NCBI GenBank assembly: GCA_947502975.1
Contig: CANNBV010000002.1
Span: 310,001 to 374,000 of the forward strand
Length of the DNA stretch: 64,000 nucleotides
DNA from: an uncultured Flavobacteriaceae bacterium
GTDB lineage: Bacteria > Bacteroidota > Bacteroidia > Flavobacteriales > Flavobacteriaceae
Direction of reading: 5' to 3'
The position numbers and the translations under genes are program-made. The notes below the pieces were generated by a model. The model had not been told where the DNA came from, did not search any database, and saw nothing but the letters and a program-made list of their open reading frames with translations. Position 1 is the first letter of the stretch. Each line of letters begins with the position of its first letter. Positions 1 to 9,842 of this stretch are shown here, piece by piece.

Positions 1-1854
1 TCCAGTGATACCATAACCCAAACGTAATTTCAAATTTGAAAATACTTTAGAATCTTTCATAAAATCTTCATCACTAATACTCCATGCAAAAGCAGCAGCA
101 GGGAAATTACCCCATTGGTTTTCTTTGCTAAAACGAGAGGTGCCGTCACGTCTGTATGTAAGTGTTAATAGATATTTGTCGTCTAATGAGAAATTAGCTC
201 TACCAAAGAAACCTATTAAAACTACATCAGGATCGGTATAAAAATCATCAACACTTAATGGGTCTGTTGCATTTCTACCATTTAGACCACTATTTGTAAA
301 TCTTTGATAAGAATAACCAGCTGTAAAATCTAAACCTACATTATCTATATCTTTTTTGTAGTTAAGATATCCATCAAATAATTCGTTTGTTCTTTCTTGA
401 GTGTTTTGTCTAGACTCTCCTTTAAAAAGAATATCTTGATCTGTAGTTGCTTGTAGTCTATCTCTGGTATCAAAGCCTTTAGCTTCAGTTTTATCATAAC
501 CAAGATTTATTACGGCTCTCAATTCGGGTAAGAAATGGAATTTATAGTCAAAATTTAAATTCCCGTAAAGTCTATTGGCATCACCAAGATTAGTTCTTTG
601 TAATAATTGTGCAATTGGGTTAGTAGTACCGTTTGCCACCAAATTTCCTGTTCTGTGTTGGTAGAATCCACCAAAAGGAGAACTAGAATCAAATACAGGT
701 TGTGTAGGGTCATAACGCATTGCAGCACCAATTTGTCCTGCATCTGCAAAACGGTTATCTTCAAATGCAAAGTTTGCATTAAGACTCACTTTTAAATGAT
801 CATCAAAAAACTTAGGATTTAATGATAAGCTCAAGTTACGTCTTTCGAATTTAGATGTTTTTAAAGCACCTTCTTGATCTACAACTCCAAAAGAAAATCT
901 AGCAGGTATTAATTTAAATAAAGACCCTTGCATAGAAACATTGTGTTGTGAAGAAAAAGTATTTCTAAAAATTTCATTTTGCCAATTAGTATTAGCGCTT
1001 CCTAATAAACTTTCATCAATTGTAGTACCGTTTATTGGTTGCGATGCTACTAATTGTCTGTAAGCATCTGCCGAAAACACATCAATAGTATTGGTTACTT
1101 CACCAAAGCTATATTGCGTATCATATGTAGCGCTAAAGGTAGATTTACCTTTTTTAGTAACTATAATAATAACCCCGTTAGATGCACGAGAACCGTAAAT
1201 AGCAGTAGCTGATGCATCTTTTAAAACAGAAAATGAGTCAATGTCATTTGGGTTAATAGAAGCTAAAACACCTCTAGAACCTGTAACACCATCGTTTGAT
1301 ATTGGTAAACCATCTATTATAATTAAAGGATCGTTAGAACCATTAATAGAGGCTCCACCTCTAATTCTAATTTGAGATCCAGAACCTGGTGCACCACTCG
1401 TATTAACACTTACACCAGCTATACGTCCGTTAATTAAGTTTTCTGGAGTTACTATATTACCTTTAGTAAACCCTTCAGCTGTAATAGCTTCAACCGATCC
1501 AGTTGCATCTTTTCTAGTAGTAGTACCATAACCGATTACAACCACCTCTTCTAATTGAGCAGCGTCTTCAGCTAATTGTACATCTAAAGTAGATTGACCA
1601 GAGTATGCAATTTCTTGAGAAGCATAGCCTACATAAGAAAAAACAATAATATCTCCATTATTTGCTTCAATCTGATAATTTCCATCAAAATCAGTGGTGG
1701 TTCCAGTAGTCGTGCCTTTTATAATGACATTAACTCCTGGAAGAGGGATGGAGGTAGATTGTTCTGTTACTGTTCCTTTTACAATACTTTGTCCAAATAT
1801 AAATACGGGCAAAAGCATCATAAAAAACAGTAATGTTTTAGTATTTGTTTTCAT
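1..1854 (-). CDS. susC: SusC-like TonB-dependent outer-membrane receptor, N-terminal part (cut by window start)
   Basis: The first 618 codons are open in one frame from an ATG at 1854 down to base 1, with the 3' part outside the window. The signal peptide (MKTNTKTLLFFMMLLPVFIFGQS) is followed by a carboxypeptidase-regulatory-like domain (about residues 25-100, GVNVIIKGTTTGTTTDFDG) and the SusC hallmark LEEVVVIGYGTT leading into the plug domain (RIRGGASINGSNDPLIIIDG; AIYGSRASNGVIIIVTKKG). Barrel strands follow. In this family the protein imports oligosaccharides with a SusD lipoprotein, normally encoded just downstream, here out of view. Its neighbours (LacI regulator, GH65, GH97, GH13) point to maltooligosaccharides as cargo. 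This substrate is inferred from context; the receptor assignment is clear from sequence. Confidence 0.95.
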   Translation of the reverse strand, partial: MKTNTKTLLFFMMLLPVFIFGQSIVKGTVTEQSTSIPLPGVNVIIKGTTTGTTTDFDGNYQIEANNGDIIVFSYVGYASQEIAYSGQSTLDVQLAEDAAQLEEVVVIGYGTTTRKDATGSVEAITAEGFTKGNIVTPENLINGRIAGVSVNTSGAPGSGSQIRIRGGASINGSNDPLIIIDGLPISNDGVTGSRGVLASINPNDIDSFSVLKDASATAIYGSRASNGVIIIVTKKGKSTFSATYDTQYSFGEVTNTIDVFSADAYRQLVASQPINGTTIDESLLGSANTNWQNEIFRNTFSSQHNVSMQGSLFKLIPARFSFGVVDQEGALKTSKFERRNLSLSLNPKFFDDHLKVSLNANFAFEDNRFADAGQIGAAMRYDPTQPVFDSSSPFGGFYQHRTGNLVANGTTNPIAQLLQRTNLGDANRLYGNLNFDYKFHFLPELRAVINLGYDKTEAKGFDTRDRLQATTDQDILFKGESRQNTQERTNELFDGYLNYKKDIDNVGLDFTAGYSYQRFTNSGLNGRNATDPLSVDDFYTDPDVVLIGFFGRANFSLDDKYLLTLTYRRDGTSRFSKENQWGNFPAAAFAWSISDEDFMKDSKVFSNLKLRLGYGITG

Positions 1855-1910
1855 ACAGTTTTGTTAATTTAATGTTCTAATTAGTCAGTTTATATTTTCA
1901 CTCCTCACTC

Positions 1911-1918
1911 CAAAGCTA
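1911..1918 (-). promoter_or_regulatory. Putative -7 box for susC
   Basis: Read on the minus strand the bases are TAGCTTTG, which fits the Bacteroidota -7 consensus TAnnTTTG. It lies 57 bases upstream of the susC start. I did not find a matching -33 TTTG at the usual spacing, so the call is tentative. Confidence 0.4.
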
Positions 1919-1963
1919 TGTAAAGAAATTGTTAAGAGATAATTTTCAATTACGAAATATTTA

Positions 1964-1979
1964 ACGAAAACGTTTTCGT
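1964..1979. promoter_or_regulatory. LacI-type operator between susC and its LacI regulator
   Basis: A perfect 16-bp palindrome, ACGAAAACGTTTTCGT, has the central CG and A/T-rich flanks typical of LacI/CcpA-family operators. It lies in the 248-bp divergent spacer between susC and the LacI gene at 2103, so it is probably bound by that regulator. The rest of the spacer (1855-2102) shows only the susC leader and -7 box. Confidence 0.7.
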
Positions 1980-2102
1980 GTTGACAACTTTATATTTTTT
2001 TTGTCTTAAATTGAGAAAATCGTATAATTTAACTTAATAAAAACTTCCTTTTATTCAAAAAAAAGAGATCAATAATTCTTATTTTAGAGCTTCAAAATTA
2101 TC

Positions 2103-3176
2103 ATGAAGAAAAAGATCACATTAAAACAAATAGCAAGAGAGTTAGATGTTTCAGTATCAACGGTTTCTAAAGCTTTGAGTAATAGCAAAGAAATTAGTGA
2201 AGATACTACTAAGAAGATTCAAGCATTTGCAAAACTCTATAATTACAAACCCAATAATATTGCACTTAGTTTAAAAAATAGAAAAACTAAGACGATTGGT
2301 ATTTTGATTCCTGAAATTGTGCATCATTTTTTCTCAACAGTGATTCGAGGTATCGAACGTGTAGCAAATAGACGAGGATATAACGTTATTGTTGGGCTTT
2401 CAAACGAATCATTTACTAAAGAAATTATAAACATGGAAATGCTTGCTAATGGTAGTATTGACGGGTTTATTCTCTCTATTTCAAAAGAAACATTATTGAA
2501 GCAAGATTATCATCATTTTAATGCAACGATCAATCAGGGCATGCCTATTGTGATGTTTGATCGTGTTGTGAACGAAGTAGATTGTGATAAGGTTATTGTT
2601 GATGATTTTAATGGCGCTGTAAAAGCTGTTAAAAAGTTAATAGAAAATGGGTGTAAGAATATCGCTTTAATCACTACGATGGATTATGTAAGCGTCGGTA
2701 GACTTAGAACTCAAGGGTATCTTGATGCTATACAATCTAGTGGTATTGAGGCAGATGCTAATCTTATTTTGAAGATTGATGATAGTTTAGATGTTGAGAA
2801 TCATTTAGAGGTATTAGAGACAGAAATTGCTCATTTTTTTAAGTCTAATCCTAATATTGATGGTGTTTTTGCAGTAAATGAATTGTATGCAGTAACAGCG
2901 ATGAAAGTAGCAAGAAAACTAGGTTTGACGATTCCTGATGATATGCAAGTGATTGGGTTTACCGATGGCGTACTTTCTAAACATGCTACCCCAAGTTTAA
3001 CGACGGTGAGCCAACATGGTCAAAAAATGGGAGAGCAATCAGCAAATTTGTTGATAGATAGACTTGAGGCTGAAGAAGCAGAAACCGAGCAATACTTTAC
3101 AAATAACGAGCAAAAACGTGATTTTATAAAGATGGTTATAGAGACCGAAATTATTGAAAGGGAATCTACTAAATAG
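2103..3176 (+). CDS. LacI-family transcriptional regulator of the alpha-glucan locus
   Basis: A 357-residue protein begins with a LacI helix-turn-helix (ITLKQIARELDVSVSTVSKA, residues 5-24) and hinge region (YNYKPNNIALSL). A periplasmic-binding-protein-like effector domain follows (KTIGILIPEIVHHFFSTVIR; DGVFAVNELYAVTAMK; IGFTDGVLSKHATPSLTTV). The length is typical of the family. It is divergent from susC and upstream of the maltose permease, phosphorylase and amylase genes, with a 16-bp palindromic operator in its own upstream region. A maltose- or maltooligosaccharide-responsive regulator is inferred from context; the ligand cannot be read from the sequence. Confidence 0.93.
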   Translation: MKKKITLKQIARELDVSVSTVSKALSNSKEISEDTTKKIQAFAKLYNYKPNNIALSLKNRKTKTIGILIPEIVHHFFSTVIRGIERVANRRGYNVIVGLSNESFTKEIINMEMLANGSIDGFILSISKETLLKQDYHHFNATINQGMPIVMFDRVVNEVDCDKVIVDDFNGAVKAVKKLIENGCKNIALITTMDYVSVGRLRTQGYLDAIQSSGIEADANLILKIDDSLDVENHLEVLETEIAHFFKSNPNIDGVFAVNELYAVTAMKVARKLGLTIPDDMQVIGFTDGVLSKHATPSLTTVSQHGQKMGEQSANLLIDRLEAEEAETEQYFTNNEQKRDFIKMVIETEIIERESTK

Positions 3177-3231
3177 TTTCGTAGTATCAATCTAGGGGAA
3201 AAGCATAATTAGGAAAAACAAAAATCTTTTA

Positions 3232-3239
3232 TATCTTTG
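3232..3239 (+). promoter_or_regulatory. Putative -7 box upstream of the MFS/pgmB/GH65 operon
   Basis: TATCTTTG matches TAnnTTTG and lies 91 bases before the ATG at 3331. Transcription would start near 3246, so the leader RNA would consist almost entirely of the inverted repeats listed next. No -33 box was identified. Confidence 0.45.
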
Positions 3240-3246
3240 GATAGAA

Positions 3247-3329
3247 ATCAAAACTTATATTTTCACTTCTCACAATAAGTTTTGATAAGTATACCGCTTA
3301 TCAAATAGTATTAATTTAATATACTATTT
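3247..3329 (+). promoter_or_regulatory. Leader with three chained, mutually overlapping inverted repeats
   Basis: Three perfect inverted repeats run end to end. Arms 3247-3258 and 3275-3286 are 12 bp (ATCAAAACTTAT / ATAAGTTTTGAT). Arms 3281-3289 and 3297-3305 are 9 bp (TTTGATAAG / CTTATCAAA). Arms 3303-3311 and 3321-3329 are 9 bp (AAATAGTAT / ATACTATTT). The right arm of each overlaps the left arm of the next, so neighbouring hairpins exclude each other. The last ends one base before the permease ATG and would cover its ribosome-binding region. This may be a switching leader RNA or overlapping operators; sequence alone does not decide. Confidence 0.6.
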
Positions 3330-3330
3330 A

Positions 3331-4698
3331 ATGGAAAAGCGCAAATTAAGTTTCTGGCAAATCTGGAACATGAGTTTTGGGTTTCTGGGAATTCAATTCG
3401 GATTCGCCCTTCAAGGAGGCTTTATGTCTCGAATTTTTCAAACATTGGGAGCAGGTCATGACGATATACCTTTGTTATGGATTGCTGCGCCTCTAACAGG
3501 ATTACTTGTACAACCAATTATTGGTTACCTAAGTGATAGAACTTGGCACCCTAAGTTGGGAAGACGACGACCTTATTTTCTCATAGGTGCTGTTTTAAGC
3601 TCTATAGCTTTATTTTTTGTGCCACATTCCTCTGCTTTATGGATGGCAGCTGGTTTTCTATGGATTTTAGATGCTTCAATAAATATTTCGATGGAACCTT
3701 TCAGGGCTTTGGTTGCCGATAAGTTACCAGAATCGCAAAGGTCTTATGGATTTGTTGTTCAAACATTAATTATTGGTATTGGTACATGGATTGCAAGTAA
3801 TTTACCTTGGATGATATCTGAATTAGGTGTTAGTGATTCAGCACCGCAAGGAGTAGTTCCAATGTCTGTGAAGGTAGCCTTTGCCATAGGTGGATTTGTG
3901 TTCCTAGTAAGTGTGCTATATACAATTTTTACAACCTCAGAATATCCACCAGAGGATATGGAAGAGTTCGAAAAAGAGAGGCAAAAAAAGAACCAATTTA
4001 TTCCAGACATTGTTAATAATATTGGCAATATGCCCACAACAATGAAAAAACTTGGAGTTATTCAGTTTTTTTCATGGTTTGCCTTCTTCACGATGTGGAG
4101 TTTAGCTAATCCAGCATTAACAGAGCATGTTTTTAATGCTCCAGCTCCAATTGAAGAAAACTATAACATGGAAATCTTACAAGAAAAAGAAGCTTTCGAT
4201 GTGGCTAATACATCATTTCAAAAGGCATCAAATCTTGTGGGTTCTGCAATGGGAGTTTATGGGCTGTCATCAATGGCATTTGCTTTACTGCTAACTTTTT
4301 ATACTTCAAAAAAGAAGATAAATAGAAAATATGTTCATATGGGGTCTCTAATTCTAGGAGGACTCGGGTTTGTTGGTATGTATTTTATTGATGCTCAAGA
4401 AAATTTGAAGTACTGTTTTATGCTTGTTGGTATAGCTTGGGGAAGCATATTATCAATGCCTTATGCTATGTTATCCAGTTCGGTCGACCCTAAAAAAATG
4501 GGAATGTTTATGGGTATTTTCAACATGTTTATAGTAATCCCTCAAATTATCGCAGCATTAGGAGGTATTAATTATGTTTCAAGTCTTTTGGGAGAAGAAG
4601 CTATTAATGCAATGCTAGTTGCTGGAGGAAGTTTAATAATTGCTGGGTTGTGTAATTTTTTAATTACTAACAAATCTGCAATTTCATATCAATCATAA
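3331..4698 (+). CDS. MFS sugar permease, maltose/SLC45-type
   Basis: A 455-residue, very hydrophobic protein with about twelve membrane segments. It opens with FWQIWNMSFGFLGIQFGFAL and has the MFS loop motif around residues 65-85 (GYLSDRTWHPKLGRRRPY), as seen in maltose/sucrose permeases of the GPH/SLC45 type. A long hydrophilic insertion lies near residues 215-310. It sits in the inner membrane and probably imports maltose or short maltooligosaccharides from the periplasm. pgmB starts 2 bases after its stop and GH65 follows, so the three act together: import, phosphorolysis, and conversion of beta-glucose-1-phosphate. The exact substrate and coupling ion are inferred. Confidence 0.9.
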   Translation: MEKRKLSFWQIWNMSFGFLGIQFGFALQGGFMSRIFQTLGAGHDDIPLLWIAAPLTGLLVQPIIGYLSDRTWHPKLGRRRPYFLIGAVLSSIALFFVPHSSALWMAAGFLWILDASINISMEPFRALVADKLPESQRSYGFVVQTLIIGIGTWIASNLPWMISELGVSDSAPQGVVPMSVKVAFAIGGFVFLVSVLYTIFTTSEYPPEDMEEFEKERQKKNQFIPDIVNNIGNMPTTMKKLGVIQFFSWFAFFTMWSLANPALTEHVFNAPAPIEENYNMEILQEKEAFDVANTSFQKASNLVGSAMGVYGLSSMAFALLLTFYTSKKKINRKYVHMGSLILGGLGFVGMYFIDAQENLKYCFMLVGIAWGSILSMPYAMLSSSVDPKKMGMFMGIFNMFIVIPQIIAALGGINYVSSLLGEEAINAMLVAGGSLIIAGLCNFLITNKSAISYQS

Positions 4699-4700
4699 TA

Positions 4701-5399
4701 ATGAATAAAATAGGAGTCATATTCGATTTAGATGGTGTTATTGTAGACACTGCTAAATATCACTTTTTAGCTTGGAAAGATCTTGCGGATCATTTAGGTT
4801 TTGAGTTTACTGAAGCGCACAACGAATTATTAAAAGGTGTGAGTCGCGTAAGGTCATTAGAAATTTTGCTAGATATTGGTAAGGTGCAACTTTCCGAAGA
4901 AAAAAAGCAAGAGTTTTTGCTAAGTAAAAATGAAGAGTATCTCAAGTATATCCACAAAATGGGGCCTGAAGAAATTCTCCCAGGAGCAAGTGAACTTTTA
5001 GATAAACTTGACGAGTTAGGCATTCATTACGTATTGGGTTCAGCCAGTAAAAATGCACCATTAATCTTAAAGCAAGTCAATTTGCTCAACAGATTTGCTG
5101 GGATTGTGGATGGGAACAGTGTTTCTAAAGCAAAACCAGATCCAGAAGTGTTTTTAATAGGCGCCCAAAAACTTAATCTTAAACCAGGACAATGCATCGT
5201 TTTTGAAGATGCTATTGCAGGTATTGAAGCCGCAAATGCAGCGCATATGGTATCAATCGGTATTGGAGATAAAAGTACGTTAAGTGAAGCTGATTTTAAT
5301 TTTAACAATTTAACTGAAATCCCAGAGAATTTCTTTACTCAAGTTATTTCAGAAAAAATATCAAATGACAATGAACCAAGATTATATAAAACCAGATAA
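4701..5399 (+). CDS. pgmB: Beta-phosphoglucomutase (HAD superfamily)
   Basis: This 232-residue cytoplasmic enzyme converts beta-D-glucose 1-phosphate, the product of maltose phosphorylase, to glucose 6-phosphate. Key residues fall at the positions known for the Lactococcus lactis enzyme: nucleophile D9 and acid/base D11 (FDLDGVIVD), S114 (GSASKN), K145 (KAKPDP) and metal ligands E169/D170 (VFEDAIAGIEAA). The cap domain occupies about residues 15-90. Its last 35 bases overlap the start of GH65 in another frame, which suggests translational coupling. Function is well supported by both residues and neighbours. Confidence 0.96.
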   Translation: MNKIGVIFDLDGVIVDTAKYHFLAWKDLADHLGFEFTEAHNELLKGVSRVRSLEILLDIGKVQLSEEKKQEFLLSKNEEYLKYIHKMGPEEILPGASELLDKLDELGIHYVLGSASKNAPLILKQVNLLNRFAGIVDGNSVSKAKPDPEVFLIGAQKLNLKPGQCIVFEDAIAGIEAANAAHMVSIGIGDKSTLSEADFNFNNLTEIPENFFTQVISEKISNDNEPRLYKTR

Positions 5400-7680
5400 T
5401 TGGTCCATCATAGAAGAAGGTTTTGAGGCTAGTCGCGTAAAGTCTTCTGAGAGTTTATTTAGTATTGGTAATGGTGCCATGGGGCAACGTGCCAACTTTG
5501 AAGAACAATATACAGGTGAAACCTTTCAAGGAAGCTATATAGCTGGGGTGTATTATCCTGACAAAACGCGTGTTGGCTGGTGGAAAAATGGATATCCAGA
5601 GTATTTTGCTAAAGTGCTAAATGCACCGAATTGGATTGGGATTAATGTATCTATTAACGGAGAACAGTTAGATTTAAATACCTGTAAATCTGTGGATAAT
5701 TTTCGCAGAGAATTGAATATGAAAGAAGGTTGGCTATCAAGAAGTTTTAAAGCAACCTTAGTTAATGATATTCAAGTTGAAGTATTTATAAAACGTTTTT
5801 TAAGCTTAGATTTAGATGAAATTGGTGCTATCAATTATGAGATAAAACCATTGAATTCAGATGCCGAAATCATATTTCAACCCTATTTAGATTCAGGAAT
5901 TACCAATGAAGATACAAATTGGGATGATAAGTTTTGGGATACAACCGATGTAAGTCATATCAATAATCAAGCATTTATTGAGGCGAAAACCATGAAAACG
6001 GATTTCCATACGTGTACGTTCATGGAGTCGAAAGTATATATTTCTAACAAACCAATTTTAGTAGAGCATAATGTTAAGGCAGATTCTAATCATGTATCAT
6101 TTAGCTATGCATATCCAGTAAAAAAGGGTGATACCTATAGTATTCATAAGTTTGGAGGTTATACCGTTGATAGAAATCACAAAAAATCTGAGCTTATTAA
6201 AGTTGCAAGGCGTGCTTTAAAAATAGCTACCAAAAAAGGGTTTGCAAAATTGCTTGAAGATCAAAAAACGGCTTGGGCTAATATCTGGGAAATGGCGGAT
6301 ATTACTATTGATGGCGATGTAAAAGCGCAACAAGGTATCCGTTTTAATATTTTTCAATTAAATCAAACCTACTTAGGTAAAGATTCTAGATTGAATATTG
6401 GTCCAAAAGGTTTTACAGGTGAAAAATATGGTGGAAGTACCTATTGGGATACAGAAGCTTATTGCATACCATTTTATATGGCAACCAAAGATCAAAATGT
6501 AGCGAGAACACTTTTAGAGTATCGCTACAATCATTTGGATAAGGCTATTGAAAATGCAGAAAAGTTAGGGTTCACCAATGGAGCTGCATTGTATCCAATG
6601 GTAACTATGAATGGAGAAGAGTGCCATAACGAATGGGAAATCACATTTGAAGAAATTCATAGAAATGGTGCCATTGCTTTTGCTATTTATAACTATCATC
6701 GTTTTACAGGAGATTACAGTTATATCCCAGAAAAAGGTTTAGAAGTATTAATCGGAATTGCACGTTTTTGGCAACAGCGTGCTAACTTTTCTAAAGATAA
6801 AAACAAGTATGTTATTTTAGGTGTAACTGGACCAAATGAATACGAAAATAATGTAAATAACAATTGGTATACTAACTACTTAGCCAAATGGTGTATTGAT
6901 TATACTATAGCGCAAATTGAAACAGTTGAGGCAGAATTTGCTTCAGACTTTTCTAGAATAGCTAAAAAAGTAAAGCTAACCAAAAAGGAACTAGCACTTT
7001 GGAAAGCTGTTGCTGATAATATGTATTTTCCGTATTCAGAGAAGCATCAAGTCTATTTACAACAAGATGGTTTCTTAGACAAAGATTTGATTTCTGTAAA
7101 TGATTTGCCAAAGTCGCAAAGACCAATCAATCAAAAATGGAGTTGGGATCGCATATTACGTTCTCCATACATCAAACAAGCTGATGTATTACAAGGATTT
7201 TATTTTTTTGAAGATCAATTTACAGATGAATCTTTAGAACGCCATTTTGATTTTTATGAACCATTTACAGTACACGAAAGCTCGTTATCACCATGTGTAC
7301 ATAGTATTCAAGCTGCAAAATTGGGTAGAATGGAACAAGCCTATACGTTCTATTTAAGAACGTCAAGATTAGATTTAGACGATTACAATCACGAAGTTCA
7401 CGAAGGTTTGCACATTACGTCTATGGCTGGAACTTGGATGAGTATAGTTGAAGGTTTTGGAGGTATGCGCGTTAAAAATGGAAAACTATCCTTTGCGCCA
7501 AAAATTCCAAAGCAATGGAAAGGTTATTCTTTTAAAGTGAATTTTAGAGGTCACGTCTTAAAAGTAAATGTTACTCAAGAGCAAACCTATTTTGAAATGT
7601 TGTGTGGTGAAGCATTAGAGATTTTATTTAAAGATAAATCTCTAATCTTGGAAAGCAATGTTTTAAAAGCAGTGAGTTAA
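5365..7680 (+). CDS. GH65 maltose phosphorylase
   Basis: The 771-residue protein has the GH65 layout: N-terminal beta-sandwich (about 1-270), (alpha/alpha)6 barrel (about 310-690) and a C-terminal beta-sheet domain. The general acid is E492 in GVTGPNEYENNVNNNWYTN, aligning with Glu487 of the Lactobacillus brevis enzyme. The barrel also carries NGEECHNEWEITFEEIHRN and the phosphate-site region VHESSLSPCVHS that marks phosphorylases rather than hydrolases. It has no signal peptide, so it acts in the cytoplasm on maltose, giving glucose and beta-glucose-1-phosphate for the adjacent pgmB. Start 5365 overlaps pgmB by 35 bases; an ATG at 5371 is the alternative. Kojibiose or trehalose specificity is less likely in this context. 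Confidence 0.93.
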   Translation: MTMNQDYIKPDNWSIIEEGFEASRVKSSESLFSIGNGAMGQRANFEEQYTGETFQGSYIAGVYYPDKTRVGWWKNGYPEYFAKVLNAPNWIGINVSINGEQLDLNTCKSVDNFRRELNMKEGWLSRSFKATLVNDIQVEVFIKRFLSLDLDEIGAINYEIKPLNSDAEIIFQPYLDSGITNEDTNWDDKFWDTTDVSHINNQAFIEAKTMKTDFHTCTFMESKVYISNKPILVEHNVKADSNHVSFSYAYPVKKGDTYSIHKFGGYTVDRNHKKSELIKVARRALKIATKKGFAKLLEDQKTAWANIWEMADITIDGDVKAQQGIRFNIFQLNQTYLGKDSRLNIGPKGFTGEKYGGSTYWDTEAYCIPFYMATKDQNVARTLLEYRYNHLDKAIENAEKLGFTNGAALYPMVTMNGEECHNEWEITFEEIHRNGAIAFAIYNYHRFTGDYSYIPEKGLEVLIGIARFWQQRANFSKDKNKYVILGVTGPNEYENNVNNNWYTNYLAKWCIDYTIAQIETVEAEFASDFSRIAKKVKLTKKELALWKAVADNMYFPYSEKHQVYLQQDGFLDKDLISVNDLPKSQRPINQKWSWDRILRSPYIKQADVLQGFYFFEDQFTDESLERHFDFYEPFTVHESSLSPCVHSIQAAKLGRMEQAYTFYLRTSRLDLDDYNHEVHEGLHITSMAGTWMSIVEGFGGMRVKNGKLSFAPKIPKQWKGYSFKVNFRGHVLKVNVTQEQTYFEMLCGEALEILFKDKSLILESNVLKAVS

Positions 7681-7683
7681 TAA

Positions 7684-9831
<2,148 letters not shown>

Positions 9832-9842
9832 AAACGTTTTTT

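Noticed and set aside
607-795. Short plus-strand frames opposite susC, and similar small frames opposite other large genes
   Set aside because: They lie antisense to strongly coding frames and lack recognisable domains or start signals.
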